NCBI RefSeq assembly: GCF_014839805.1
Contig: NC_051131.1
Location: 15,364,913 to 15,428,912 of the forward strand
DNA: 64,000 nucleotides
Direction of reading: 5' to 3'
Source: Manduca sexta
Taxonomy: Eukaryota; Arthropoda; Insecta; Lepidoptera; Sphingidae
The position numbers were made by a program, and so were the translations under genes. The notes below the pieces were generated by a model that ran no database searches, was not told the origin of the DNA, and saw nothing but the letters and a program-made list of their open reading frames with translations. Position 1 is the first letter of the stretch; each line of letters opens with the position of its first letter. Of the stretch, positions 1 to 12,991 are shown piece by piece.

Positions 1-199
1 AAATTCCTATAGAGATTTTCGCAGTTATGCAGGTTTCCTCACGATGTTTTCCTACACCATCAAAGCAAGTGATAATTCACAAAGAATACAAACACATAAT
101 TTTAAAAAAAAAGTTAGAGGTGTGTGCCCTTTGGATTCGAACTTGTGAACATTCGTCTCGGCAGTCCATTCCAACCCAACTAGGCTGTCGCCGCTGTTA
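1..199 (-). repeat. tRNA-derived SINE, cut by the window edge
   Basis: On the minus strand AGCGGCGACAGCCTAGTTGG (A box) and GTTCGAATCC (B box, slightly changed) are followed by the SINE body. The 3' end is outside the window. Confidence 0.75.
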
Positions 200-1782
200 A
201 CATTTACTTAAAACTTGTGAACGAGGTCTTGAGTTAGTAACCATTCAGTGAAATTAGATTTGGCGGCAATAGCAATAACAGTTTTAAACATAGTATTTTA
301 TTCAACAATGTAATTGATGAGATTTATGAAACTTATTGTCTCAGAGTTTCTATACGGAAACGAGAGTGACTCTACAACATTTAAAAGGTTTTCTTTCAGA
401 TATATTATCAACTAACACAAGATGATTATTCCTCAGTAGTTGTCAATTTGCCGGCCAGCTAGAGACTATGGAGTGCAATCAACTTACTTTATATTGGAAT
501 TTTCGTGGTCTTAAAAAATAATCATATCTTTATCATGCAAAAAAGCATGTTCGTCCGTTATTTAATTATTCAAAAAACATAATAGAAATAAATATATAAA
601 GTTGAAAATACGGTTCTCAAATTTATTTTCACTACGAAACGGTTTCATTGCAATAACATAAATTGAAATATAAAATTGCGAAGCGCAGAACTACATTTTA
701 TTATTCCTGTAAAATATAAGTTTCAATCAGTTTGATATATTACATCTGGCAGATAAACTTCGATGTGGGAAGAACTTTATACTGCTTTATATTGTACGAT
801 ACCTTCTCAAATAAATTATTGCCAAGACGCCTTTCTAAAATTGTTAACTTCAATAGGAAACAAAATTCTGTAAAGGAGTAGCATCCCCAAACGACAGACT
901 TATTGCTGGGACTGAGAATGGAATCGTGAGGAAATAAATAAATGTACTATTAGGTGCTCTCTTAAGGTAGAAAAGGGATATATATTTAACGGCACAAGGT
1001 AACTTATGTGATTTAAGTTCCCGCTCATGATCATTTTGGGAAGATATCAAGTCAAAATATCACTTGCATATGTTTACGCAGATAGTAGAGTCTAAATTAC
1101 CTGCGAAATTGTAATAGTTTTGAATACGCTCAAAATAAAAAATATGTTATATAGAAGGGTCTCTCCATAAACAGTAGCTACACCTCGCGGATATATGAAT
1201 CAAACGTAGATGCATTTTGGGTGGATATTAAATTTAAATAAATTATTGAATAGGCTTTAAATTCTTTTAAATTTTATACAATAATGTTTGTATACTGCTT
1301 GGTAGTGGAAATAAATAATAAAAAGAACTCTTATATACAAGTCAGTTCTATTATAGGCATCGAATACCACTTTGAAAAATATAAAACGCTTCGAAATTAT
1401 TATGTACTCAAAGTACTTAAAAGACAATCAAAAATTAATATTCTCTCAAATATTATTAATGAAAGGAAATTCTAAAATTGAAAATACGGATTCCAAATTC
1501 AAAATTCAAACGTCGAATCAAACAGCCGCGTGACATCAAAGACGTGAACATCCGTCGGGGACATCAAACACTTGCATCCATCGGGCTAATCGTCATTTCC
1601 TGCATCAATGGAGATGACAGAAATAAAGCTCGTCCCTAGGGAGAGTTTAATAAATTGGAAAAAATAAATGCAAAAATAGAATACAAATTTTATTTAAAAA
1701 GGTATACATTTTATATCTTAAAATCATTACTATCAATAAATATTGTTATCTTTTTTTTAAATGAGTTGAAGTAACTGTCAAC
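200..1782. other. AT-rich intergenic DNA, no gene seen
   Basis: Short frames only, without coding composition. 1500-1640 contains loosely repeated GACATCAAA/CATCCGTCGGG phrases. Confidence 0.6.
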
Positions 1783-2360
1783 TTTTTTTTTTTTTTCAAA
1801 TCTTTATTTAGGGAGCTTGGTCGTTATTTCACGACTATGTCGCTCCTGTCAACTAATCAACTGTTGATGAATTTATCAATTTGGTTGAAGCCATAATAAT
1901 ACAAAACAAAATATAGACATCTCGTTGCCTACATCTGGAGCAACAACCACATTGGCAATGTCTTGAACATGTAGGAACAGTTCACTTTACTCCAGAAAAC
2001 ACGTATATTTCAGAGCAATCATTTTTTATGTTTCCTCTTGCTTAGACACTGTTGTGACAAACTGTTCATTCTGATCCAACAACAAGAATAAAATTGATTT
2101 ATAAGAGTTGACTCTTATATCAAAATACCGACATCATTACTTGCATTTATATTGACACAAATGCCTACAAAATTAACACAATTCACAATGAACTACTAAA
2201 CTTGTATGATGTAATCTAACATAACTAAAAGATCAGTAGCAACTGTACGCAAGTAACAAATCGCTAGCACTGCATCCTCATGCAAGACAGCCAATTCATT
2301 GGACGTCCAGCGGGGTTAAATTAAACTTCACCCCCCACTGGAATTAGGGATAAGCCGGCT
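1783..2360 (-). repeat. Probable retroposon remnant with poly(T) on the plus strand
   Basis: A T-run at 1782-1797 would be the poly(A) tail of a minus-oriented retroposon. The far part (2270-2360) reads on the minus strand GCCGGCTTATCCCTAATTCC and CCGCTGGACGTCCAATGAA, a GC-richer conserved-looking block. No coding motif. Confidence 0.35.
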
Positions 2361-3488
2361 GTGTTTTGATCGTCTATGTAAATTAACACTGTAATTAAGT
2401 GGTAACCGTGTTTTTGCTTAATAAGTGCAGCAAAATACTATGCTACTTACAGCACAGAATTAGAGTATTTATGTTTGTTAGAAGTTTAATAAATTGTCGA
2501 ATATATTCTCAAATTTATAAAGCTTGCATTATGTTGGCTATTTTTTTTATTTACCATAATGTTTACTATGACAGATAATGAAATAATAATAAAAAAATAT
2601 TATACAAAGGAGTTATATCTTCATTTAACGGCGATCTATGCACTAGGCTCTAGGACTGTATCGCAGAGAAATATCCCGAAAAAGTGGCTTCGTATCAGGC
2701 TAGCTTATTATTCGTCATTCTCTGTATACAGTATTATTTTCACATCGCATTACTCAATGAAACATATTGTTATCTTCTTAAAAATAACTCTACAATAAGT
2801 TACTCAAACCATAGATGTAAAATAAAAAATTGTAAGTTTAAGACAAAATAAATATCAATAAAAATTAATTATAAATTAACACGCCCTTATACCATTACTA
2901 TTCTAAGAGAATTCGTCGCAGCGACAACATCACGGTTTTAGTCAGAAATACACTCACGCACACGCCATATTTGCACAAAATTACAAATTGGTCAAAATAT
3001 CAGAATAATAGCCGAGATCTTTGGTGAAAATATTCGTTATTCATAAATGATTTTTGGCACAATATTATCAGAGGTATAAACGATCTTGCACAAAAATTTC
3101 TTCATCTAAATACTATTTACGTTAAACTGTATAGTCAAAACATAAAGACATACAGGGGAAATTATTATCATTACCCTCAATTTGGTTTTACAACCCCCAA
3201 AACGCACTTACGCCTAAAACGAGGCTTCTTATGCCACAATTGCTTTGGAATAGCGCGGGTTATCGGCACATTTAACCGAAAGCCAAAACATATCCCTGAG
3301 TAAATAAAAATTATTCCCGTTACGCTTGACGTAATCGGTTGCGCGCTCTTGGGAAATTATTTAGGGAGCCATCGATGTATGACGTACGATGCGATAGGCT
3401 CGTAAGGGGATGGATTTAGCATTGTATTTAAATCAAAGATTTGTGTCAAAGAAAATGTGAAGTGCAAATACAAATTTTAAATTATAAA
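2361..3488. other. AT-rich intergenic DNA, no gene seen
   Basis: The open frame at 2559-2798 has biased AT-rich codons and no motif. Confidence 0.6.
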
Positions 3489-3696
3489 CTAGCTTTTGCT
3501 CGCGGCTTCGCGCGTAATGGTGTTTTCCGAGATAAGAGTCCCGCTACATATTTTCTCGGGTTAGACATCCTATAACCTTGCCAGGGTCTTAAACTATATC
3601 CATACTAAATTTCATAAAATACCGTTTAGTAGATTTTGAGGAAATAGATAACATACAGACACAGAAAATGGAACTTTGTTTTACAATATGTATAGA
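3489..3696 (-). mobile_element. Short Helitron-like element
   Basis: Minus strand: starts ATCTATACATATTG and ends GCGCGAAGCCGCGAGCAAAAG followed by CTAG|T at 3489. 208 bp; contains the AAACAAAGTTCC block shared with 33.3 and 36.4 kb. Confidence 0.7.
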
Positions 3697-3763
3697 TAGA
3701 TTATGAGTTGATCGCTCGTCTATTCGTAAGTTATATATAGTATATATAATATATAGTCAATGT

Positions 3764-3975
3764 GTTATGGTTTGAAGGACATTGTAGCCAGTGTAACTAT
3801 TGGTTATAATAATACTTAACATCTCATGTCTCAGGATGGCGAGCGCAGTGGAATTCCGATCAATATTTTGTAATTCAAATTTTTGGATGGTGTTTCTACT
3901 GTTTATGGGCGGTCGTATCGCTTACCATCAGGCGAACGGCAAGCTCGTGTCGTCATTTAAAGGAAAGAAAAATGT
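3764..3975 (+). repeat. Unclassified interspersed repeat (GGATGGCGAGCGCAGTGG family)
   Basis: Shares TTGAAGGACATTGTAGCCAG, CTCAGGATGGCGAGCGCAG and GGGCGGTCGTATCGCTTACC in order with 10722-11000 (+) and, inverted, 55900-56150. Short open frames here are accidental. Confidence 0.8.
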
Positions 3976-4497
3976 TCCATTCAGTATCTTCTCTGTAAAA
4001 TGCAAGCTTTAATGTAAGGAAAACCCACAATAAAACATCGAAATATTTATAAAAATTACCCAAGCGGTTATAGTGGGAAAATACAAGTGGCTCCCTCTAT
4101 CGAGTCGGGTGATTTCCCACAACGCGCATCGCCACAACGAGCTCCCCATTACCCCAACTTTATGGGCCCACTTCATTTTGCTAAAGTTAATTTTGAAGTT
4201 TTTTGAACGATGCCGCCCTTTACGAGACTCCATCTTGGATTTTAGACGTTTATGTTTGGCTGTAATTACTTCTTTTTTATGATATTGTTAGTTGTTTAAC
4301 TCAATGCATTTTTGTTGTGTAATGTACTGTAGTACAATTATACTGGACCTTGTGGATAAATTAAAAGGGCAATGGAGTTCATGCATTTCTTAGTAATTTA
4401 TACTTCTTATCGTTAATATTTACGGACCATCATAACGCTCACCGTTCCTGTCATTCAGTTTAAAGAAAACACTTAGTTCTCAATTACAGAAAATATA

Positions 4498-4665
4498 TCT
4501 ATACTAATATATAAAACTAAAGATTTTTTTTATAACGCTAATCTTAGAAACTTGTGAAAAGTTTTTTTTTTCACTAATAGGAAGCTATATTACTCCTGAG
4601 TGGTATATGTTACATTTTATCTCGGAAAAACTTTTCACTCGAGCCAAGCCGCGGCCAAAAGCTAG
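4498..4665 (+). mobile_element. Short Helitron-like element
   Basis: A|TCTATACTAATATATAAAAC at the 5' end, GAGCCAAGCCGCGGCCAAAAG then CTAG|T at the 3' end (4662-4666). 168 bp; the hairpin is partly degraded. Confidence 0.65.
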
Positions 4666-6030
4666 TACACAACAACGGAACAGCACACTCATTACAATCT
4701 CTAAACCATTTTGGCACCAAAAGACTCGATTTGGCGAAAACAATAGAAGAATAAAAACGTTGCACAGTTTTCAATCGACTATTTATTTTATGTGTGGAAG
4801 CCTGCAACTGTTCCGTACGTGTCAGCGACGGCGACGTAACGCGCACGACACGATATACCGTCTGGCGCGACGCCAACGGCTCCCGGCCCACGAGCGAGCC
4901 ACAATCTCTTGCTACGTAGAATTGATTTCGGTTGTAATTATGTACTTGTTACTGACCTTTTGAGGGCTTTGATGTCGGATTTGTGTAATTAAAATGTATG
5001 TTTAAATATGCTTTTGAGGTTTTGTGGGGTGCGGAATCAAATGAGATTATTGTACTGAACTTGATTGTTTATTGTTGTTATGGTTTATGATCATTTTCAT
5101 TGCAGCATATAATGGCACTTAGGGCTCCAAATGCGGGACAAGTATTCAGTTAGTAAAATGAAGACTCTTCATTATTTCATATTTATTAAACGCTGGGTGT
5201 TCATTGGACCGTGTACTATATAGTTCATCATATCTGGTTATTCTGAATGCAGTATAATATCAAACAACGACATACAAAGGCATTCCTCGACATCCAGCAA
5301 TATCATGCCCATATCAATAGACATCCATCACCTAACTCTGGTTCTCAATTCTTCAATAACACAATCATATTCTTCCATCACCAGTACGCAAACGGAAAAA
5401 TATTCCATATTTGAATATTCAATTTGAATATTGTTCTCGTAATTCTATTTTCAAAAAAATATTAATTCCATTTTTAAATCTTTTTTCTTTAGAACACAAG
5501 ATGTCATAAAAGAGTGGTCACGTTTGATGCGTTCCAGACAGAACTGGGGTAAGCCAACGGTGAGATTGTCAGCCCGGGGCGCGTACTCGCGGCTAGAGTC
5601 TCAAAGGTACGCGATTAGCACTCTGAGAGCCTGGCGTGAGGTTAGCGCGTTACGCGCGGATGAATTTCCATTCGAAATTTAAATTAGGATGCTGCTATTA
5701 TTAGTTCTAAATAATATAACGTTGGGCATTAATTTAGTTGTGGTGTATTGGTCAATATATATTATATAATTTGGAATCCTGAAATTGCGCGTTCTCTTGA
5801 CATATTTATCTCTTAATTTTCCAAATTATCACACCTGAGACAATTGCAAACACTACGCATAAATCACAAATATAAGCTGTATTTTTTGTTCGTACTGGTT
5901 TAAGTACATCTCCTCCACATGTAACTTTTTCATTATTCAATGGGTATTTGTACCTACTATCAACTTTTTTAGAAACATGCTCGGCAACATTGTCCCACTT
6001 TACCTGATGATAAGGAGAGTGTTGTCCAAT
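4666..6030. other. Intergenic DNA with two GC-rich spots
   Basis: 4800-4910 and 5510-5660 are GC/CpG-rich and open on both strands, with no splice context or motif that decides for an exon. Probably repeat debris; an exon is not excluded. Confidence 0.45.
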
Positions 6031-6180
6031 AGAATGTTGATTGACGAGAGATGATTACCCCTCGACAGTCGACACAATTGTGCCGGCCTGGTGGATCCAT
6101 ATACACAGGCTGACCCTAAACGTGACAATTACGTGGGCTACTATGGCGGGTAACACATTTTGTACGGTGGTCGCTATCCG
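6031..6180 (+). repeat. Interspersed repeat (GTCGACAnAATTnTGCCGGCCT family)
   Basis: GATTACCCCTCGACAGTCGAC and TGTGCCGGCCTG recur at 8180-8245 (+) and inverted at 11545-11630. Class unknown. Confidence 0.5.
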
Positions 6181-6549
6181 GGCAGATATAAGATATATCC
6201 TACCACCAACCAGCCATCTTTTATCCTTAGTTACTAAAGATTACTTAAACTAAATCTAAGTAGCATCACTTTAGCTAAAACCAAATAATTGTACACCATT
6301 ATTTTAAAATCTCGATTTACACAAAGCTCAGCTTATAGCCTAAACCTTGCAAATGTAATCCGTTTATTTATAGGCTTTTACTTCAAACAGTTAAATAAGC
6401 GTAATCCGATGGCGTTAAACTATTAATCGTAGCGGAAGACTTAACCTCGGTGTTTAAAGTAATTTGTAATCATAAGAGCGCGCGCACACTGCGGTAATAA
6501 ATCTGGAATGATTATAAATCTTACAACTGTTTTTACTAACCCCCTATGC

Positions 6550-6800
6550 CCCCCCCCCCTTCCCCGAGACCATTCTTGTGTGCTCGGTCTCCACACTGAA
6601 TGTCCATGCACGGGAGGACATATATCGCGGCCCTAGACGTACAGTTAAGTGTGTATACCTCATGGTTGCTAATTCACATTATGAGGGCTCGCGAACATTT
6701 CCTGCCCTTCTCTTCTCCCATCCTAAAAGGGCTCTTTCTCTTTCCCCCACAATTTCTTCCCCAGGTATCTGGTTGACTGCGGGCCACGATACAAAAAAAA
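6550..6800 (+). repeat. Unclassified GC/pyrimidine-rich repeat, copy 1
   Basis: Matches the reverse complement of 38640-38970 in colinear blocks: ATTCTTGTG, GGTCTCCACACTGAATG, AGTTAAGTGTGTATACC, CATGGTTGC, GAACATTTCC, TCTTTCTCTTTC. A C-run lies at 6548-6559. The open frame over it is not convincing. Confidence 0.6.
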
Positions 6801-9181
6801 TTTTTGCTGCCATGTTTTGGGATAATCGTGTTGCATTCGAAATATGAAATTGGTGCTTTTTTAAATATGTGCTATAGAAACTACATCTTAAATTATTCTA
6901 TACATACGGCGTCAAAATATATTCTATATTTATTTTTATGTGATTAAAGTTTTAAGTAACATAGAATTTTGCAGAGAATCAATTTAACGCCAGTTAATTT
7001 TTATCCATAACACATTTCAAAACAACTGTAGCGAAAAAAGAAAAATTTTATGTTTTTTTTAATTTTATTTCAATGCTCATTAAAATCCTCGTGAATATCA
7101 CCCGTGTGCGTTACATCTAAATTCATTAGTAGTCCGTGCGCGTAACAAAGAGCCCGCTGATCACCAGATAAAACAATTCGTTTCAATTTTATTGACGCTT
7201 AGAAATTCTACTGTTTACGTTTTAACGTTTGTAAATACGGGTTGTTTAATAAAACTTGTTCGATGTGGTGTTTGCGGGAACAAAACAGTGTTTATTGTTT
7301 ATATCCGACATTTGAATTCTGTGTTCGAAATTTGAAAATTATTTATTTGATTTAGATTTATTGTTTTATAAAAAGTTTTTAGTAGACTATATCTTTTTAA
7401 ATAAATAAAAAAAAATCATAGAAATATATGCGTGGAATTGTTTTGAAGTTTTAACTTTCTTCACCTACTTTCGTGTCAGACTGTATGACCTTGGACATAA
7501 CTGTGTATCATGAGGCTTATAGCAACCCCTTGTCAGCCACGTGACTCGTCACGTCATTTAGTTCTATTTTCAAAATTTACTTAAAATATTTTTTTACTAT
7601 TAAACGGTCTCATATTAATGGTAATACGACCAAAACTTCAGCGGTTTCCATGAAATCTCGTGTAAACGTTGAGCCCGCTGTAATCCCGCGTCAGTTTCGG
7701 CTCTGGTTGGACGTCGCGGACCGCGTTTTTACCACTCCGACCGCGCGTCGCGTTTAATCGGATAAACCCTATATTACTGATGACCGGCGCAACTTAATGA
7801 AATGATTTAGTATTTTATTGGATAGATTATGTGCTTTGTCTAATTATGTTTTCCTGGTACCTATTATTTTACTGAGAAATCTTTTTCCCTCCCATTCTAA
7901 TCACGTCAGCGCAACTCTCGCAAATATCTGATTTGACCTAATTTCACAAACGACCTTCTGGCGTTAATACTCAAAATAAGTGCAATCCTTTACAAATGGT
8001 GTCACAAAAATTGACAAATATCGACTGACCTGTCCAACTCTGAAAGTCACAGTCCACAGCGTGCAACGACCACTATACCTAAAAGGCCACAGCAGGAAGA
8101 CCGAAACACTTTTTTATACGTATACGGGAGAGTAATCCTATGACACCCGAAGGTATGGAGATTGAGGTCTAACTAGTGTGTCGAACAACGAGAGATAAAT
8201 ATCCCTCCGTCGACATAATTATGCCAGCCTGAAAATACCTATGAAAAGCTTCAAGAATTAAATACGTAAGTCAACTGTAGCGCAAATTAGTAACCCACCA
8301 CTCTGGTATGAACTCCCTGCATCGGTGTTTTCTGAGTGCTATGACTTGATCATCTTTAAACGAGGCTTATAAAGAGTGTCTTCCGCTAGCCAATGGCTTG
8401 GCTATGCCTCGGGCATCATTTTAGTCCATGGGCAACAGATTTTGCTTACCATCAGGCGGACCACTAGCACATTTATCTACTAAGCCAAAAAAAAATCTTA
8501 TGCAAACCCAACTTTATTTTATAAGCATACAGCAGCTCCATGACGTAATGAAAAGAAAACAATGCGTCAACATTTGCTGCTTCATTGATCGCTTACGGAT
8601 AAGACATCTTCGGATTCGTCAACATTCCGGACAATCCGGAACATGCCGAAAGGCCGGTGTGGATAAATAAATGCGAATTAATATCGATCAGTGCCGGCGG
8701 ATACAGCGCCATCGAATAAACAAGCAGCGGATATTAATACTCCCCCGTACCGGTTCGTCCGGTTAATTTGCGATATCTTTGGTCTTTTGATATAAAGGCT
8801 TTTTTTGATCTCGTCGGGGTTTGTTTGTTCCGAAACATGATGGAATTTTATGAAAGCTAGACCTATTTCGAAATGAATTTGTATTGTTTTAAACTTTCAT
8901 TTGCTACGGTTTATTTTTATCAAAAATTCAACAAACATGTTAGAAATTCGACAAATCTATATTCATTCGTCTTACTTTGCTTGCGTCCAATTTATTTATA
9001 AAATAAATTACAGTGCCAAATGCTTTTCTGCTTACTGACTTACTTTAATCTTTGGATAAATAAAACCTTTAACTATTGAAAATAAGGCATATTATGCGAT
9101 GTCTATTGTTTTATATTATAGTAAAATATTTATTTTACTTGTAGTGAAACACCCCTGCACGATCTCTGCATAGAAACAGAC
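6801..9181. other. Intergenic DNA, no gene seen
   Basis: Contains only repeat scraps (8180-8245, 8425-8470) and a CpG-rich spot at 7650-7770. Confidence 0.5.
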
Positions 9182-9442
9182 TTTAAAATTAAAGTATTTT
9201 TTGGATTTTATCGTGGCTTTTATATTATAATTTTCTCCCGTCGTTTCGAAGACTTTAGACAGCCGTCATGGTCACGGGGGGCACCGAGGTGTTGGTCATC
9301 CGCAAAGTAAAAGTTACAATATCTACCTACATTTTACAATTATACAAATTTTATTTTTTAGCTGTGAGAAGTCCGATCTACGCAGAATGAGAAAATTAAA
9401 ATATAAAACCGCGATAAAATCCGAAAAATAGTTTAATTTTAA
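9182..9442 (-). mobile_element. Short deletion derivative of the 29.0-kb element
   Basis: Same inverted ends and the same interior (TTTCGAAGACTTTAGACAGC, CCGATCTACGCAGAATGAG), but the Penelope coding fragment is missing; the interior joins directly to the right end. 261 bp. Confidence 0.7.
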
Positions 9443-10027
9443 CCCTAACATTCGCGTAAACATAAAATCATTATGCATATAAACAGAGTTAAATGTAGAG
9501 TATAAAATTCCTAACGAGCTCTACAATGTAATAATTACGAGATTTATCTCACAAAGGAATGAAAAGATAATCCTCCATTAAGCTCATCCGAGTTTCCAGT
9601 GCCAATCAATTTGCCACATTGACGTCTCATTTGTGTCGGCTTGGGAACGTAGAAGGTTATATTAAGTTGCGAATTTTAAAGTTTGATGTTTGAGAAATGT
9701 ACATGATAAAACTTGTAGTACTAGTAGTGCGTCACTTGAGCCCCTCATTGAAAATCAGCGCTGCAGTAGTCATGCTGATACAGCAAGGAGCTGAATGAGG
9801 GCTCCCATTGTTGGCACAATGGGTATATATGTTATATTTTTGTTTTTTATCTTCTTTATTGTACATGTTATACTGATGTTGTCCCAATAATAAAATCTTT
9901 TTTTCTTTACTAGGATAATTCTCTTATTTCACGCCACCTACGTGCGCAGGCGTATAAATAATTACCGACTTTTCAGAGATTCAATGAGTATACTTTTCTT
10001 ATATATCATTGTCTTTACTAACCACCA

Positions 10028-10174
10028 TTTTCAATAAACAATCTCAAACCTTTTTTCGATCTATCTCAAAAATAGACCAATCAAAGCAAAGTTTTTTTGA
10101 CATGCTTACAAATGAGTTATTTTGATTGGTTCATTCTTGAAATGGGATTGAAGTTTGAGATCGTTTATTGAAAA
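10028..10174 (+). mobile_element. Small foldback MITE
   Basis: TTTTCAATAAACAATCTCAA at the left is mirrored by TTGAGATCGTTTATTGAAAA-like sequence at the right, and the complementarity continues inward (GACCAATCAAA / TTTGATTGGTTC). 147 bp; target duplication not clear. Confidence 0.7.
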
Positions 10175-10721
10175 GCTATAAGTATACATGACGAGATGAT
10201 CCTCCGATGATGATCCTGAGAGATAAGACGAGAATTTGTAATACCCACTACCATGTATTTGGGAAAGTCAAAAATCCAAATATTTTTTTGACTACCAGAC
10301 ACGAATCGAATGCAGTACCTACACCTAAATACACCACCACTGAACCAATACAGCTATGCAAACAACATAACCCGACAACACAATTGTACACAAAACTTTA
10401 CAAAAAGCAAAGTTACCGTATTTAAAGCGGAGTTTTGAGTGTAAATATCGAAAGTTGAATATTTCATTTCCGCACCCCCCTGTACCCTGGCGGGGTGGGG
10501 TATCTGGAAACTCATTACAACGCCTCGCTTTGTCCAGTTCTAACCGGTTCAAACTGGCCGTAGCCGTTGTTCGGATGCCTCTTGCTCTTCGGTTGAAATA
10601 TGAAGTTAGGGAACGGATTTTGGTAAATAATAGTGTACCGTAACTTCCATTAGGCTGTGACATTGGCTTTTGTTTGAAACTGTTTAGTGTCGGAATGAAC
10701 AGTACGAACAGACATATTGAA

Positions 10722-11000
10722 CATTTGTGAGAGTCTGCCTGGGTAGGTACTACCGCAATGTCTATGCTGCCAAGCAGCAGTTGGTAGTCACTGTTGCGTT
10801 CCGGTTTGAAGGACATTGTAGCCAGTAACTATAAAATATAATAAGACTTAACATCTCTTGTCTCAGGATGGCGAGCGCAGTGGATTACCAAAAAATACTT
10901 TGTAATTCAAGGATGGTGTTTCTACTGTTTATGGGCGGTCGTATCGCTTACCATCAGGCGAACGGCAAGTTCGTCTCGTCATTCAAAGCAATAAAAAAAA
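10722..11000 (+). repeat. Second copy of the GGATGGCGAGCGCAGTGG repeat
   Basis: Longer at the 5' side (GAGTCTGCCTGGGTAGGTAC) and ending in an A-rich tail (AAAGCAATAAAAAAAA), which suggests a retroposon. Confidence 0.8.
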
Positions 11001-11544
11001 TCAACGTACGTCTGTATCATCTAAGTATAGGCAAAAAAGGAGTAGGTTAATGTCGTTACTGTCATTCTTTATATTAATAGCACAAAATACAGAATACTGC
11101 TAAAAAGGCTAACTTACCTACTAATCAAATCTACATTTTTACTGCAGATAAGTCATATAACCAATAAACGAAATATGACTAACATGAAAAGTATTTTATA
11201 TCCAAAACCATTTCCTACAAAACCCACAATCGATAAATTCAAATTCAGAAAAAACAGTACGCGATTAAAGCTCCGCTGAGCGAACTTGAGCCTTATTACA
11301 ATAATTTTCATGAATATTTTAAATATCCACTAATCCGCCGCCTTTTTGTTCCCTTTTAATGATTGTTCGGCAAATTCCCGATTACGCCCAGCGCTACCGG
11401 ATACAGCAGGGATTAGGTTATCGTCAATGGATTAACCATTAGAACCGGGAACGAGCTATTGTTTTTTAGTATCATCGTTAGTATAGTTGAATGATTATAA
11501 TTATTGTTCATTACGCCTTGTTTGTGGTGCACCTTACTGGTATA

Positions 11545-11630
11545 TATCTGGTTTCAATAGGCCGGCATAATTTTGTCGACTGGCGAGGGGTAATGTCTCT
11601 CTAACCATTATGTTGGAAGCGATCAAGCTT
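11545..11630 (-). repeat. Second member of the same interspersed repeat
   Basis: Minus strand reads ATTACCCCTCGCCAGTCGAC then TATGCCGGCCTATTG, matching 6045-6100. Confidence 0.5.
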
Positions 11631-12228
11631 TGTAACCGCGAAAAAAAATGTTGTGGAGTCGCCTTGCCGTTCACTAAGAAAAACATTGAATGCTATGAGA
11701 GCTTAGATGTCTACTTTTCTACCCTACAAATAATGTTTTTTTTTATAAAATAAGTTATTGCTGCGTTCGTCAAATCCGTGAGGCTAAGTTTTACGAGCTC
11801 AAAATATCAATACATGTAGAGCTCAATTCTTTATCGCCAAGATATTGGCATCGTACTAGTATGTCCATAGTTTGGTGAGCTATTTCGGATACAAAAAATA
11901 CGCCAACAAACTTTTCGCCAACAGAGAATCACATGTACAAGCCCATCATATTAATTCAATGTTGTCATTAAACTATTAAGACACTAAATCCATAAAATAT
12001 CTACCATCACTTCCTTAATTTCCCGGCTTAACAACCTTTCTCACATAACCTCACTTTACGGCGAAACATCTCAAAACTATCGGCCATTGTCCAGTCAAAA
12101 AGCACAATAACCAGCCATAAACGACCCATCGTAAAATATTAACGTAAACCTTACAAACATTACCGTTAAAATGGTAAAATTACATCAGTTATAAGCTAAG
12201 ATGAGCGCGGGAGAGCGCACGCACTCAC

Positions 12229-12238
12229 CGTCCGCCAT
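12229..12238 (-). CDS. Possible first coding exon of a minus-strand gene (Met-Ala-Asp...)
   Basis: On the minus strand AAA ATG GCG GAC G is followed directly by GTGAGTGC, a textbook donor, and preceded by a good start context (AAAATGG). The surrounding 12190-12370 is unusually GC- and CpG-rich for this window, as expected at a promoter and 5' UTR. Only ten coding bases are visible. No convincing second exon was found to the left, so the rest would lie outside the window or in an exon I cannot recognise. A mobile-element scrap could mimic this by chance. Confidence 0.35.
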
Positions 12239-12682
12239 TTTGCTGAGGCGCACGGCGCAAAATGGAGTCGTAACATTTATATCAGCCATCAAAAGTTAGC
12301 AACGAGACGTCGTAAAGAACACGCGGCAGGTACGTCGCTCGTATCTACACCGAAAATTAAAAGGCGTGTGGTCGCTGGCGGTTTAACAGGTTGCTGTTAG
12401 GAATTATTGCGTTTTATTACTACTGAATGAAGAGCGGTTCGCTAACCTTTAAGTAAGTTGCCATAAAGAACTTGAGAACGTGGCATGGCTGTACAACTTC
12501 GCTCCTTAAGACGTTACAGTATAAGTCTCATAATGGAATATCACAGTTGTTGTTACCTCTCAAATCGAAATAGTGTATACAGTGAAAATGCACTTGGTGA
12601 CAGATAGATAAAGCTTAGTAATAACAGAGTTTTTTGAACCTAGACTTTTTCTGCTGCGTTTGTAATTAATTATAATAATAAT

Positions 12683-12991
12683 AATATCAGCCCTGTATTA
12701 CATACTGGCCCACTGCTAAGCACAGACCTCATCTACCATTGAGAGGGATTAGGCCTTAGTCCACCACATCGGCCTAATGCGGATTGGTAGACTTCACACA
12801 CCCTCAAAATTCCATAGAGACCTTCTCAGGCATGTGGGTTTCCTCAAGATATTTTTATTCACCATAAAAGCAAACGACAATTCACAGAATACACACATCA
12901 TTTAAAAAAAGTCAGAAGTACACCTTTGAGATTTGAACCTGCGGACATTCGTCCCAACAGTCCGTTCCACACCCAACTAGGCTATCGCCAC
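12683..12991 (-). repeat. tRNA-derived SINE, near full length
   Basis: Minus strand: GGCGATAGCCTAGTTGGG at the start, GGTTCAAATC B box, body with TGAATTGTCGTTTGC, and a 3' end ...AATACAGGGCTGATATTAT. Same family as 1-199, 18146-18415 and 58263-58612. Confidence 0.85.

Noticed and set aside
4607..4963. Overlapping frames on both strands in a GC-rich spot
   Set aside because: It begins inside a Helitron tail, both strands are open because of composition, and no motif is seen.
10325..10816. 163-codon minus-strand frame
   Set aside because: Overlaps the GGATGGCGAGCGCAGTGG repeat family and has no recognisable domain or splice context.
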